DNA from: UBA1367 sp040268355
Lineage (GTDB): Bacteria; Actinomycetota; Coriobacteriia; Coriobacteriales; Atopobiaceae
DNA: 18,578 nucleotides
NCBI GenBank assembly: GCA_040268355.1
Contig: JAWRIT010000065.1
Coordinates: forward strand, 1-18,578
Direction of reading: 5' to 3'
The position numbers and the translations under genes are program-made. The notes under the pieces were generated by a model, which saw only the letters and a program-made list of their open reading frames with translations, was not told where the DNA came from and searched no databases. Of this stretch, positions 1 to 7,236 are shown in pieces. Each line of letters starts with the position of its first letter. Positions within the stretch are counted from its first letter, which is position 1.

Positions 1-169
1 CCCCACGCCCGAGGACGCGCCGATGCCGACGCCCGAGTCGGCCTGGTACGAGATCCTGCTGAAGTGGTGGCCGTTGGTGGTCGGCGTGCTGGTGGGTGTG
101 GCGGCGCTCGTCGTGCGGGGCGTCCGAAGGCGGCGAGGCAACATGGGTGGCAAGGCGAAGGGCAATTGA
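1..169 (+). CDS. C-terminal end of a membrane-anchored surface protein (5' partial)
   Basis: The window opens inside this gene. Reading from base 2 gives 55 codons to a TGA at 167-169. The visible tail has a proline-rich stretch (PTPEDAPMPTPES), one hydrophobic segment (WWPLVVGVLVGVAALVV) and a very basic end (RGVRRRRG...KAKGN). This is the architecture of an extracytoplasmic protein held by a C-terminal transmembrane helix with a cytoplasmic stop-transfer tail. No LPXTG-like motif precedes the helix, so it does not look sortase-anchored. It lies 56 bp upstream of the pilin gene on the same strand, so it probably belongs to the same pilus operon as an adhesin, signal peptidase or accessory protein. 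The fragment is too short to name a family. Confidence 0.6.
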   Translation, partial: PTPEDAPMPTPESAWYEILLKWWPLVVGVLVGVAALVVRGVRRRRGNMGGKAKGN

Positions 170-225
170 CGCAAGATGAGCGCGGCGCGAAGGTCGCATG
201 ACGCGGCAGAAAGCAGGAGGTTCAC

Positions 226-1422
226 ATGAACGGACAGACAAGAGGCGATTGGGGAAGGTGGCTGCGCGCAAGGACGGGCACCCTGCTCGCCGTGCTGTTG
301 GCGGCAGTGGCCCTGCTTCCCCTCCGCGCCTTGGCGCAGGGCACGCACGAGTTCCCCGACACGAGCCGCACCGGCTCCATCATCTTTGAGATGCGCGACG
401 CCCAGGACAAGGCCGTCCCTGGTGGGAAGGTCGCCGTCTACCAGGTGGCGACCGTCACCGTGGACAACGGCTTCCACTTTACCTACACCAGCGACTTTGC
501 CGACTATGCCACAGAGGCGACCATCGCCGAGGACGCGGACGTGGCCGCGATGGCCGAGGGCCTTGCCGCCTATGCGTCGAGCAAGGGTCTCGCTGGGCAG
601 ACGGTCACGATCGATGGCAATGGCGACGCGACGCTTGGTGGGCTCGATCTGGGCGTGTACCTGGTCGTGCAGACCGAGAACGCCCCGGGGTATCGCTCCA
701 TCAGCCCCTTCACCGTGACGATTCCCTATGCCGAGGACCTGACGGACCCCAACGACCAGTACGTCTATGACGTGCTGGCGCGTCCCAAGTGCGGCACGGT
801 GAGCGAGGTGGAGCCCTGCACGGCACCGCTGCCTGTGCTGGAGAAGCAGGTGAGCGGCACTGGCGCGCCGTCTGACACGAGCTTCGACTTCACGCTGACC
901 CGCCTGGACCCGGCGAACCCGATGCCGACGGGCACCGAGGGCTTCGTCAGCCTTGTGGGCGACACGCTGACCGTGCGCAGGTCCGGCGCCGGCACGATCA
1001 ACCTGGGCGTGCTGACCTTCGAGGAGGCGGGCTCCTATGCCTACACGCTCTCCGAGGTCGAGGGCAACGCGAGTGGCTACACCTATGACACCACGGTCTA
1101 CCACATCGAGTACACGGTGGTGGAGCAAGCCGGATCGCTCGTGGTCTCGAAGGTGGTCGTGCGCAAGGGCGGCGCCTCTGGCGACGTGGTGTTCGACGGC
1201 ACCGACGCGAGCACCTACACCTGCGTCTTCGCCAACCCCTACGACGACGAGACCCCGCCTCCCAGCGAGCCGCCGGCGCCTCCCAAGAAGACGCCTCCCA
1301 AAAAGGGCCCCAGTGGCTTTTTGGCTCGGACGGGCGACTACCTGCTGCCCATCGGGGCGCTGCTCCTGATCGGCGTGGTGCTGGTCGTCGTGGGTGTCGT
1401 GCGCAAGCGCAGGAACAGCTAG
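226..1422 (+). CDS. Sortase-type (SpaA/FctA-like) pilin with LARTG cell-wall sorting signal
   Basis: A 398-aa secreted pilin subunit. The ATG at 226 is set by AGGAGG at 215-220. Residues 1-38 are a long signal peptide (basic start, hydrophobic core, LRALAQ). Residues about 48-180 look like a SpaA-type N-terminal pilin domain ending in VYDVLARPKC; K188 sits where pilin-motif lysines usually lie. Residues about 205-340 match the Spy0128/FctA pilin isopeptide domain (FDFTLTRLDP, SYAYTLSEVEG, VYHIEYTV, FANPY). K207, E277 and N337 are the likely isopeptide trio. A proline/lysine spacer (about 340-364) leads to LARTG (366-370), a hydrophobic helix and the tail VRKRRNS. In LARTG, Ala replaces the canonical Pro of LPXTG. 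The next gene starts 6 bp downstream and encodes a sortase-like protein. Its size suits a minor or basal pilin, but a backbone pilin is not excluded. Confidence 0.88.
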   Translation: MNGQTRGDWGRWLRARTGTLLAVLLAAVALLPLRALAQGTHEFPDTSRTGSIIFEMRDAQDKAVPGGKVAVYQVATVTVDNGFHFTYTSDFADYATEATIAEDADVAAMAEGLAAYASSKGLAGQTVTIDGNGDATLGGLDLGVYLVVQTENAPGYRSISPFTVTIPYAEDLTDPNDQYVYDVLARPKCGTVSEVEPCTAPLPVLEKQVSGTGAPSDTSFDFTLTRLDPANPMPTGTEGFVSLVGDTLTVRRSGAGTINLGVLTFEEAGSYAYTLSEVEGNASGYTYDTTVYHIEYTVVEQAGSLVVSKVVVRKGGASGDVVFDGTDASTYTCVFANPYDDETPPPSEPPAPPKKTPPKKGPSGFLARTGDYLLPIGALLLIGVVLVVVGVVRKRRNS

Positions 1423-1428
1423 CCCCCT

Positions 1429-2058
1429 ATGGCTCATGTGTCTGCCACGCCCCGGCGAAGCGGCCAAGGGCTGATAACGCTTGGGATCTGTTGCTTGGTG
1501 GCCGCCGCCGTCCTGCTCGCCTGGGCGTTGTGGCGGCCCCAGCCGAGCGCGGATCGGCTCCAGGCCGCCTGGTCCGAGCTGGCGGCGCATATCGAGGAGA
1601 CCCGCGGCGATCAGGCCTCGAGCGCCCTTGACGTCTTGGAGGACCACCGCATGGAGCCCATGCCCACCTGGGATTCCTCCGCAAGCGGGCTGGAGTACGT
1701 GGGGATGCTCGAGGTGCAGGCCGCCGACGTCTCTGTGCCGGTGGTCGTGAGCGACGAGGGGGCCGCATCCGACGAGGCTAGCGACGAGGTCGGCGAGCGG
1801 CTGCCGCAGTGGCTCTCCGGCTCGTGCTATGCGGGCAACCTGGTGGTGCAAGTGCCGGAGTCGCTCGAAGCGGCCACGGTGCTGCGGTCGCTGGAGCTGG
1901 GAGACGAGATCCAGCTCACCACGGTGGAGGGCGTCACCTTCCTCTATGGCGTGAGCGCCAGCGCGACGACCCCAACAGGCGGCTCTGACCTGGTCATCCT
2001 GCTGGTGGATGAGGACGGCACGACCACCCACGCCCTCTCCTGCCAGCTCGTCTGGTAG
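1429..2058 (+). CDS. Sortase-like membrane protein lacking the catalytic His-Cys-Arg triad
   Basis: A 209-aa protein with one N-terminal helix (about residues 15-35) and an extracytoplasmic domain, the layout of a class B/D-like pilus sortase. Family landmarks are readable: EYVGMLEV (usual YIGVLEIP), WLSGSCYAGNLVV (usual RYSGSAYxxNLVIAAH), LELGDEI (usual LxxGDEV) and a final DLVILLV...HALSCQLV (usual DLTLFTCT...RVTVRC). In this remembered alignment the three active-site positions are replaced: His by P143, Cys by V193 and Arg by S204. The ORF is open throughout, so it is not an obvious pseudogene. It begins 6 bp after the pilin stop without a clear SD (AGGAA at 1411-1415 at best), which suggests translational coupling. 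It may be a non-catalytic assembly or scaffold factor. Homology is fairly firm; the function is inferred. Confidence 0.7.
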   Translation: MAHVSATPRRSGQGLITLGICCLVAAAVLLAWALWRPQPSADRLQAAWSELAAHIEETRGDQASSALDVLEDHRMEPMPTWDSSASGLEYVGMLEVQAADVSVPVVVSDEGAASDEASDEVGERLPQWLSGSCYAGNLVVQVPESLEAATVLRSLELGDEIQLTTVEGVTFLYGVSASATTPTGGSDLVILLVDEDGTTTHALSCQLVW

Positions 2059-2074
2059 CTCCGACACAGAGGAG

Positions 2075-2100
2075 CACAGGGGAAGAGGCACCTACGTGTC
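2075..2100 (+). repeat. 28-bp GACAC/GTGTC dispersed repeat, copy 1 (left end altered)
   Basis: It carries the core GGGGAAGAGGCACCTA and the right end GTGTC. The left end reads GAGCAC instead of GACAC. It lies just after the sortase-like gene and 3 bp before copy 2. A further partial start (GACACAGAGGA) is at 2063-2073. Confidence 0.8.
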
Positions 2101-2103
2101 ACC

Positions 2104-2131
2104 GACACAGGGGAAGAGGCACCTACGTGTC
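2104..2131 (+). repeat. 28-bp GACAC/GTGTC dispersed repeat, copy 2
   Basis: A full 28-bp copy with ends GACAC and GTGTC and core GGGGAAGAGGCACCTA. It is in tandem with copy 1 between two convergent genes. Confidence 0.85.
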
Positions 2132-2133
2132 AT

Positions 2134-2167
2134 CGAGGGGCTGGCGAATCCTTCCGCCAGCCCCTCG
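2134..2167. terminator. Strong hairpin between convergent pilin and hydrogenase operons
   Basis: A perfect 13-bp stem (CGAGGGGCTGGCG at 2134-2146 with its complement at 2155-2167) and an 8-nt loop. There is no T-run on either side, so it is not a textbook intrinsic terminator. Its position 3' to two convergent operons makes a bidirectional terminator or 3'-end stabiliser the likely role. Confidence 0.55.
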
Positions 2168-2196
2168 AGTCATGCGTGCGCCCTCTGGCTCGCGCC

Positions 2197-3993
2197 TCAC
2201 ACGTCGATGAGGTCCTCATTCGGATGCGTCAGGCGGAAGGGCTCCCGCCCGGCGTAGGTCGTGTGTAGCAACTTGTGCGCCAGGTGCGAGTTCGGCCGCT
2301 CCAGGAAGCGCTCGTACAGCTCGATGATCTGCGGGTTGTTGTGACTCTGACGCAAGGTGTTGCGCTCGTCCTCGGTATAGAGGGCGGCCGCGCGCTTCTG
2401 GCGGTAGGTGTCGACGATGTCCACGTTCTCGTTGGGCAAGAAGCAGTGCCGCACGATGGGCATGCCGCCACCGTTGACGCAACCACCGGGGCAGCCCATG
2501 ATCTCGATGAAGTGATACGGGCTGGTTCCCTCGCGGATCTGGTCGAGCAGGATCCGCGCGTTGGCCATCCCCGACGCCACGGCCACACGCACGTCCATGC
2601 CACCCATGGTGACACTCGCCTCGCGGACGCCCTGGAACCCTCGAACCGCCTCGAAGCGCACGGCCTCGTGCTCCTTGCCCTCGAGCACCTTGTAGGCGGT
2701 GCGAAGCGCGGCCTCCATCACCCCGCCCGTCACGCCAAAAATGACCCCGGCGCCCGTTGCTGTGCCCATGATGTCGTAGTCGAAACCCTCCTCAGGCAGA
2801 CGGTTGAACTGCATGCCCGAGCGCTTGATCAGATCCCCCAGCTCGCGGACGGTCAGCACGGCGTCCACGTCGCGGATGCCGTCCACCTCCATCTGAGGAC
2901 GGTCCTTCTCGAACTTCTTGGCGGTGCACGGCATGACGGAGACCGCAAAGATGTCGGCGGGATCGAGTCCGTGCTCCTGGGCAAAGTGGGTCTTGATGAT
3001 CGCGCCCTGCATCTGGTGCGGCGACTTGCAGCTGGAGAGGTGGGGCAGAAGGTCCGGGTAGTAGGTCTCGGCGTAGTTGATCCAGCCGGGCGAGCAGGAG
3101 GTGATCATGGGCAGTGTGCCACCGTTCTGCACCCGATCGAGCAGCTCGCTGGCCTCCTCCATGATGGTGAGGTCGGCGCCGAAGTCAGTGTCGTAGACGC
3201 GGTCGAAGCCCAGACGACGCAGCGCCGCTGCCATCCTGCCGGTGACCGGCGTGCCGATGGGCAGGTCGAACTCCTCGCCCAGCGCGGCGCGCACGGCCGG
3301 TGCGGTCTGCACGACCATGAACTTGCCTTCGGCCTTGGCAAAGTCGACCTTGTCGATCTCGCTCTTGGGCATGAGGGCCCCGGTGGGACATACGGTCACG
3401 CACTGGCCGCACATGAGACACGGCGACTCGATGAACGAGAGGTCCTGGGCGGGACCGACCTTGGCGTCAAAGCCACGGTTCTCGAAGCCCAGCACGCCGT
3501 TGCCGTGGGCGTTCTTGCACCGCTCCACGCACCGTCCGCACAGGATGCACTTGCTGGTGTCGCGCACCAGCGAGGGCGAGGCGTCGTCGTAGGTCGAGGG
3601 CGTCTTGGAGCCCTCGAACATGCCCTCGCGCGCGCCGACGAGCCGCGCCACGTGCTGCAGCTCGCACTGACCGCTCTTGCCGCACTGCAGGCAGTTGATG
3701 TTGTGGTTGGACAGCAAGAGCTCGACGCTCGTGCGTCGCGCGGCCGCCGCCTTGGGCGAGGAGATGACGATCTCCATGCCCTCCGAGACGGGATACACGC
3801 ACGAGGCGGCAAGTCCGCGTGCCCCGGTGGCCTCCACCAGGCACACGCGGCACGAGCCCTGATTGCACTCGCCATGGTTGTAGGTGCACAGAGACGGGAT
3901 CTCGTAGCCGCACTGCCGCGCGGCCTCGAGGATGGTGATGCCCTCCTCCACCTGGTGGGGACGGCCTTCGATCGTGATGTTGACCAAGCTCAT
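2197..3993 (-). CDS. hydA: [FeFe] hydrogenase catalytic subunit HydA/HndD
   Basis: A 598-aa hydrogen-forming/oxidising subunit of a soluble NAD-linked [FeFe] hydrogenase. Domains in order: a 2Fe-2S ferredoxin domain (C36, C48, C51, C65); a His-ligated 4Fe-4S cluster (H97, C101, C104, C110); two 4Fe-4S clusters (C149/152/155/159 and C192/195/198/202); then the H-cluster domain. Its three signatures are L1 TSCSPGW (298-304), L2 MPCTAKKFE (354-362) and L3 MGCPGGCVNGGG (499-510). The C-terminal YTEDERNTLRQSHNNP resembles the small-subunit region of clostridial enzymes. L1 has Ser where TSCCPGW has a second Cys. The gene starts 12 bp after the hydB stop behind a weak AGGGGG, so it is the last gene of hydC-hydB-hydA. 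It has the length expected for this subunit. Confidence 0.96.
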   Translation of the reverse strand: MSLVNITIEGRPHQVEEGITILEAARQCGYEIPSLCTYNHGECNQGSCRVCLVEATGARGLAASCVYPVSEGMEIVISSPKAAAARRTSVELLLSNHNINCLQCGKSGQCELQHVARLVGAREGMFEGSKTPSTYDDASPSLVRDTSKCILCGRCVERCKNAHGNGVLGFENRGFDAKVGPAQDLSFIESPCLMCGQCVTVCPTGALMPKSEIDKVDFAKAEGKFMVVQTAPAVRAALGEEFDLPIGTPVTGRMAAALRRLGFDRVYDTDFGADLTIMEEASELLDRVQNGGTLPMITSCSPGWINYAETYYPDLLPHLSSCKSPHQMQGAIIKTHFAQEHGLDPADIFAVSVMPCTAKKFEKDRPQMEVDGIRDVDAVLTVRELGDLIKRSGMQFNRLPEEGFDYDIMGTATGAGVIFGVTGGVMEAALRTAYKVLEGKEHEAVRFEAVRGFQGVREASVTMGGMDVRVAVASGMANARILLDQIREGTSPYHFIEIMGCPGGCVNGGGMPIVRHCFLPNENVDIVDTYRQKRAAALYTEDERNTLRQSHNNPQIIELYERFLERPNSHLAHKLLHTTYAGREPFRLTHPNEDLIDV

Positions 3994-4005
3994 CTCAGCG
4001 GCCCC

Positions 4006-5874
4006 CTACTCCTTGACGATGGCATCGAAGCGGCAGGTGGCAAGGCACGAGCCACACTTGATGCACTTCTCCGTGTCGATGCTGAAGACGGTCTTGCCGG
4101 CCTCTCCCTCGATGGCGAAGACCGGGCAGACGCGTGCGCAGGCGGAGCACATGCGGCACTTGTCGGCCAGGATGCGGTAGCTGATGAGGTCCCTGCAGAC
4201 GCCCGCCGGGCACCGGTGCTCGTCGATATGCGCCAGGTACTCGTCGCGGAAGTGCGCGATGGTGGAGAGGATGGGGTTGGCCGCCGTCTGGCCGAGCGCG
4301 CACAGCGAGTTGGTCTTGCAGGCCTCGCCGATGGCCTCGAGCTCGTCGAAGTCCTTGTGGGTGCCCTTGCCGGCCGAGATGCGCTCGAGGATCTCCAGCA
4401 TGCGCTTGGTGCCGATGCGGCACGGACTGCACTTGCCGCAGCTCTCGTCGCAGATGAAGTCCATGTAGAACTTGGCCACGTCGACCATGCAGTTGTCCTC
4501 GTCCATGACAATCGCGCCACCGGAGCCCATCATGGAGCCCTTCTCGACCATGGTGTCGAAGTCGATGGGGGTGTCCAGGTCCTCGGTCGTCAGGCAGCCG
4601 CCTGAGGGCCCACCGGTTTGGATGGCCTTGAACTGCTTGTCGTTCTGGATGCCGCCACCGATGTCAAAGATGAGCTCGCGCAGGGTGACGCCCATGGGGA
4701 TCTCGACCAGGCCCACGTTCACGACCTTGCCGCCCAGGCAGAACACCTTGGTGCCCTTGCTGCGTTCGGTTCCGTGGCAGGTGAAGCTCTCGACTCCCTC
4801 GCGCAGGATGTAAGGGACCGTCGCCAGCGTCTCGACGTTGTTGACGATGGTCGGCTTCCCCCACAGGCCGCTCACGGCCGGGAACGGTGGACGTGGGCGC
4901 GGCATGCCGCGCTTGCCCATGACGGAGTTCAGCAGCGCCGTCTCCTCGCCGCACACGAAGGCGCCGGCACCTAGGCGCACGTGCGCGTGGAAGGAGAAGC
5001 CTGTGCCCAGGATGTCGTCGCCCAGAAGCCCGCGCTCCTCGGCCTGGTCGATGATGGATCTCACATGTGCCACTGCCGTGGGGTACTCGGCGCGGATGTA
5101 GAGGTAGCCCTCGTGGGCGCCAATGGCGTAGCCGGCGATGGCCATGCCCTCCACCACGGCGAGCGGGTTGTCCTCAAGCACCGAGCGGTCCATGAACGCG
5201 CCAGGGTCACCCTCGTCCCCATTGCAGACCACGTACTTCTCGTCACTGTGCTGGTCATGGGCGAACTGCCACTTGCGTCCGGTGGGAAAGCCGCCACCGC
5301 CGCGTCCGCGCAGTCCGGAGGCCAGGACCAGGTCGATGACCTCCTGGGGGTCCATGGTGAGCGCCTTCATGAGCCCCTGGTACCCGCCGTACCCCAGTGC
5401 CTCCTCGATTCGGTTGGGGTCGATGACGCCGCAGCCGTGCAGCGCGATGCGCCGCTGCCTGCGATAGAAGGGGATGTCGGCCATCTGCGGGTACTTCTCG
5501 CCGGTTCGGGGGTCCTCGTAGACGAGCCGATTCACGACCTCGCCCGCCATGAGGTGGTTGTAGAAGATGTCACGGATGTCCTCGGGCTTGACGAGCCGGT
5601 AGAGCACGTCGTCGGGGTAGACGCGCACGAACGGCCCCTCCGAGCACATGCCAAAGCAGCCGACCTGGCGGACCTTGATGTAGTCGCCCATGCCCTCCTG
5701 GTCGATGAGGCGCTGCGCCGCCTCCTTGAGATCGGGCGTGCCGCCCGCCATGCAACCGGTGCCGCCACACAGCACCAGGTACTTCTTGCCGTCGGAGCCA
5801 TCGAACTTGCTGTCGAGCTCGGCTTTGAAGGCCTCGATGTCGCGCAGGAGCTCATCGCGTGCGGTGTAGGTCAT
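4006..5874 (-). CDS. hydB: NADH-binding hydrogenase subunit HydB (NuoF-like, fused thioredoxin-like 2Fe-2S domain)
   Basis: A 622-aa flavoprotein that exchanges electrons with NAD(H) and passes them to HydA and ferredoxin. Residues about 30-120 are a thioredoxin-like 2Fe-2S domain (C36, C41, C73, C77), equivalent to a separate HndB. The NuoF core follows with GRGGGGFPTG (190-199, nucleotide binding), GDEGDPGAFMDRS (219-231, FMN) and 4Fe-4S ligands C479, C482, C485 and C525. The C-terminus holds two ferredoxin-type 4Fe-4S motifs (C573/576/579/583 and C604/607/610/614). The start is the ATG at 5872-5874, preceded by GGAGGGAGGG and overlapping the hydC stop by 4 bp (ATGA). The frame stays open further upstream, but that region is hydC in another frame. 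Length and fusion match the Thermotoga-type HydB of bifurcating hydrogenases. Confidence 0.95.
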   Translation of the reverse strand: MTYTARDELLRDIEAFKAELDSKFDGSDGKKYLVLCGGTGCMAGGTPDLKEAAQRLIDQEGMGDYIKVRQVGCFGMCSEGPFVRVYPDDVLYRLVKPEDIRDIFYNHLMAGEVVNRLVYEDPRTGEKYPQMADIPFYRRQRRIALHGCGVIDPNRIEEALGYGGYQGLMKALTMDPQEVIDLVLASGLRGRGGGGFPTGRKWQFAHDQHSDEKYVVCNGDEGDPGAFMDRSVLEDNPLAVVEGMAIAGYAIGAHEGYLYIRAEYPTAVAHVRSIIDQAEERGLLGDDILGTGFSFHAHVRLGAGAFVCGEETALLNSVMGKRGMPRPRPPFPAVSGLWGKPTIVNNVETLATVPYILREGVESFTCHGTERSKGTKVFCLGGKVVNVGLVEIPMGVTLRELIFDIGGGIQNDKQFKAIQTGGPSGGCLTTEDLDTPIDFDTMVEKGSMMGSGGAIVMDEDNCMVDVAKFYMDFICDESCGKCSPCRIGTKRMLEILERISAGKGTHKDFDELEAIGEACKTNSLCALGQTAANPILSTIAHFRDEYLAHIDEHRCPAGVCRDLISYRILADKCRMCSACARVCPVFAIEGEAGKTVFSIDTEKCIKCGSCLATCRFDAIVKE

Positions 5875-6359
5875 GCCACGACCCTCCCTCCGCGGTACTC
5901 GGCGATGATGCTGGGAACCTGCTGGACGGTGACGCGAGCGTAGACCTTGCCGTCGATGGTGACGGCGGGCGCCGCCGCGCACGCGCCGATACAGCGCAGC
6001 GCGTCGAGCGTGAACAGACGGTCCTCGGTGGTCTCCCCGGGCCTGATCCCCAGGTCCTCGCAGAAGCGATCGAGGACCTCCTGGGCCTCCTTGACATAGC
6101 AGGCGGTGCCGAGGCAGCAGCCAATGACGTGCTTGCCCTTGGGCGTGAGCGAGAAGAACGAGTAGAAGGTCACCACGCCGTAGATCTCCGCGACCGAGAT
6201 GCCGGTCTTGGCGGAGACGACCTCCTGGACCTCGAGCGGGACATACCCGAACTCCCGTTGTATGTCGCTCAGGATCATGATGAGGGGCGTCTTCTCCCCT
6301 TGGCGCGCGTCGCAGATCTCCTCGATTCGTGCGACTGCTGCACCACTCAGCTTTGCCAT
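5871..6359 (-). CDS. hydC: Hydrogenase 2Fe-2S subunit HydC/HndA (NuoE-like)
   Basis: A 162-aa NuoE-family protein. An N-terminal helical part (about 1-75; QREFGYVPLEVQEVVSAKTG, EIYGVVTFYSFF) is followed by a thioredoxin-like 2Fe-2S domain. Its ligand pattern is C82-x4-C87 and C123-x3-C127 (CLGTAC and CIGAC). In trimeric hydrogenases this subunit pairs with HydB for NAD-linked electron transfer. It is the first gene of hydC-hydB-hydA, the gene order of known electron-bifurcating enzymes, which use NADH and reduced ferredoxin together to make H2. The ATG at 6357-6359 has GGAGAGGAG just upstream. Bifurcation here is inferred from subunit make-up. Confidence 0.94.
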   Translation of the reverse strand: MAKLSGAAVARIEEICDARQGEKTPLIMILSDIQREFGYVPLEVQEVVSAKTGISVAEIYGVVTFYSFFSLTPKGKHVIGCCLGTACYVKEAQEVLDRFCEDLGIRPGETTEDRLFTLDALRCIGACAAAPAVTIDGKVYARVTVQQVPSIIAEYRGGRVVA

Positions 6360-6399
6360 GGCTCACTCCTCTCCGATATGGGCTGGCAGGCTGCTTGTG

Positions 6400-6429
6400 G
6401 TTATGCAGGTTTGAAACCCGGTCGGCCAA
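6400..6429 (-). promoter_or_regulatory. Possible promoter of hydCBA
   Basis: On the minus strand, TTGGCC (6424-6429) and CATAAC (6400-6405) are 18 bp apart, each matching 4 of 6 consensus bases. They would give a leader of roughly 35 nt before hydC. A TTGACG at 6502-6507 lacks a matching -10. Weak evidence. Confidence 0.3.
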
Positions 6430-6529
6430 CTGCGGGTACGTTTGCCCGACCGCATGGCATCTTGCGCACATGGTACCGCAGAGCATGCCAGCAAAAGACC
6501 ACGTCAATGAGCTAAACGGTCAAAGGCTC

Positions 6530-6750
6530 CTTGGCCGTTGATGCTGCGGAGGCCTCTGGTGGCGCGATCTGGCCGTGCGGCTGCCGAGGCGTACGCCACC
6601 AGCTCGATCGAGCGAGCACAAAACACCAGGATTTCGCGAGAATCGATCGAGGCGGAGACGGGTTGGACGGAAGGGGTGCCCCTCAGGGCCACCGTGCTTC
6701 TGCGACCGTGCGATCAGGAACGGTGAGCGGTTGTTTATGGATCACGGGAG
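6530..6750. other. Gene-free stretch upstream of the hydrogenase operon
   Basis: Together with the repeat element that follows, this belongs to an 877-bp gap (6360-7236). I see no ORF with a ribosome-binding site, no tRNA and no recognisable RNA family. Short palindromes such as CTCGATCGAG (6602-6611) are present but not convincing as sites. Confidence 0.4.
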
Positions 6751-6752
6751 AT

Positions 6753-6780
6753 GACACGGAGGAAGAGGGACGTATGTGTC
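6753..6780 (+). repeat. 28-bp GACAC/GTGTC dispersed repeat, copy 3
   Basis: A full-length copy with intact ends and a slightly diverged core (GGAGGAAGAGGGACGTA). It forms the left edge of compound element A. Confidence 0.8.
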
Positions 6781-6821
6781 TATGTGTCGCGTGTCGGGGA
6801 TTGCGAAGGGGGATCAGGCGC

Positions 6822-6955
6822 CGTGGCTAGAGATTGGACTTTTGCGGCATTTTTTCGGGCGTCCCGGAGTATCTCCGTCTCCCATCCTGCTGTTTTTCTG
6901 CCTGATACTCCGCTGGTCACGGAATTTCACCGCAAAAGTCCAATCTCTAGCCACG
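6822..6955. repeat. Long-armed inverted repeat (hairpin), copy A
   Basis: Perfect 26-bp arms at 6822-6847 and 6930-6955 (GTGGCTAGAGATTGGACTTT...), separated by an 82-bp core. The core holds a nested inverted repeat: CGGAGTATC at 6865-6873 and GATACTCCG at 6904-6912. The second copy at 10172-10307 keeps the same arm sequence, core length and nested repeat. Confidence 0.9.
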
Positions 6956-7107
6956 GGCCACGCGGAACCGGACCCACGGCGGCTCAGCGAGCGCCGGCAT
7001 GTGGAGAGTCATGGGGTAGATGAACCCGCCCTGGCACCGCCACCCTCCCGGCCCCGTCGGACGGGCGCATTCGAGCCCAAGGAAACGTCCGCACCCCCCA
7101 ACGCGAC

Positions 7108-7135
7108 GACACATAAGTACCTCTTCCTCCGTGTC
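7108..7135 (-). repeat. 28-bp GACAC/GTGTC dispersed repeat, copy 4
   Basis: Full-length, on the minus strand, and inverted relative to copy 3. It forms the right edge of compound element A, just before the yedF terminator. Confidence 0.8.
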
Positions 7136-7140
7136 ACCGC

Positions 7141-7174
7141 AAAAAAAGCGGCTCCCCATGGTGAGGGAGCCGCT
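7141..7174 (-). terminator. Rho-independent terminator of yedF
   Basis: On the minus strand a 10-bp stem (AGCGGCTCCC at 7174-7165 with its complement at 7156-7147), an 8-nt loop and a run of seven T. It lies about 60 bp after the yedF stop codon. A textbook intrinsic terminator. Confidence 0.88.
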
Positions 7175-7236
7175 TGCATCGACTATGTCGGTCCGCGATC
7201 GCAGCTGCGCCGTCCGTCAGCGCATCCCGCAGGACA

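Larger units (their letters stand above)
6753..7135. mobile_element. Compound inverted-repeat element, copy A (MITE/REPIN-like)
   Basis: A 383-bp unit bounded by two inverted 28-bp repeats (6753-6780 plus, 7108-7135 minus). It encloses a long-armed hairpin at 6822-6955, placed off-centre: 41 bp on the left and 152 bp on the right. The right flank next to the hairpin (6958-6976) is, as its reverse complement, closely similar to the left flank of the hairpin at 10172-10307. It has no coding capacity. The mobile-element reading is inferred from structure and from the second copy at 10056-10346. Confidence 0.55.

Noticed and set aside
2275..4605. 776-codon plus-strand open frame antisense to hydA and part of hydB
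   Set aside because: It mirrors the minus-strand frame of strongly identified genes; high GC leaves few stops. The product is low-complexity (His/Val/Asp/Ala-rich) with no domain, and there is no supporting SD.
5875..6507. Upstream extension of the hydB reading frame to position 6507
   Set aside because: The extension is hydC read out of frame. The ATG at 5874 has a strong SD and begins the known domain layout.
6502..6507. TTGACG as a -35 box for the hydrogenase operon
   Set aside because: No -10-like hexamer lies 15-19 bp downstream on the minus strand.
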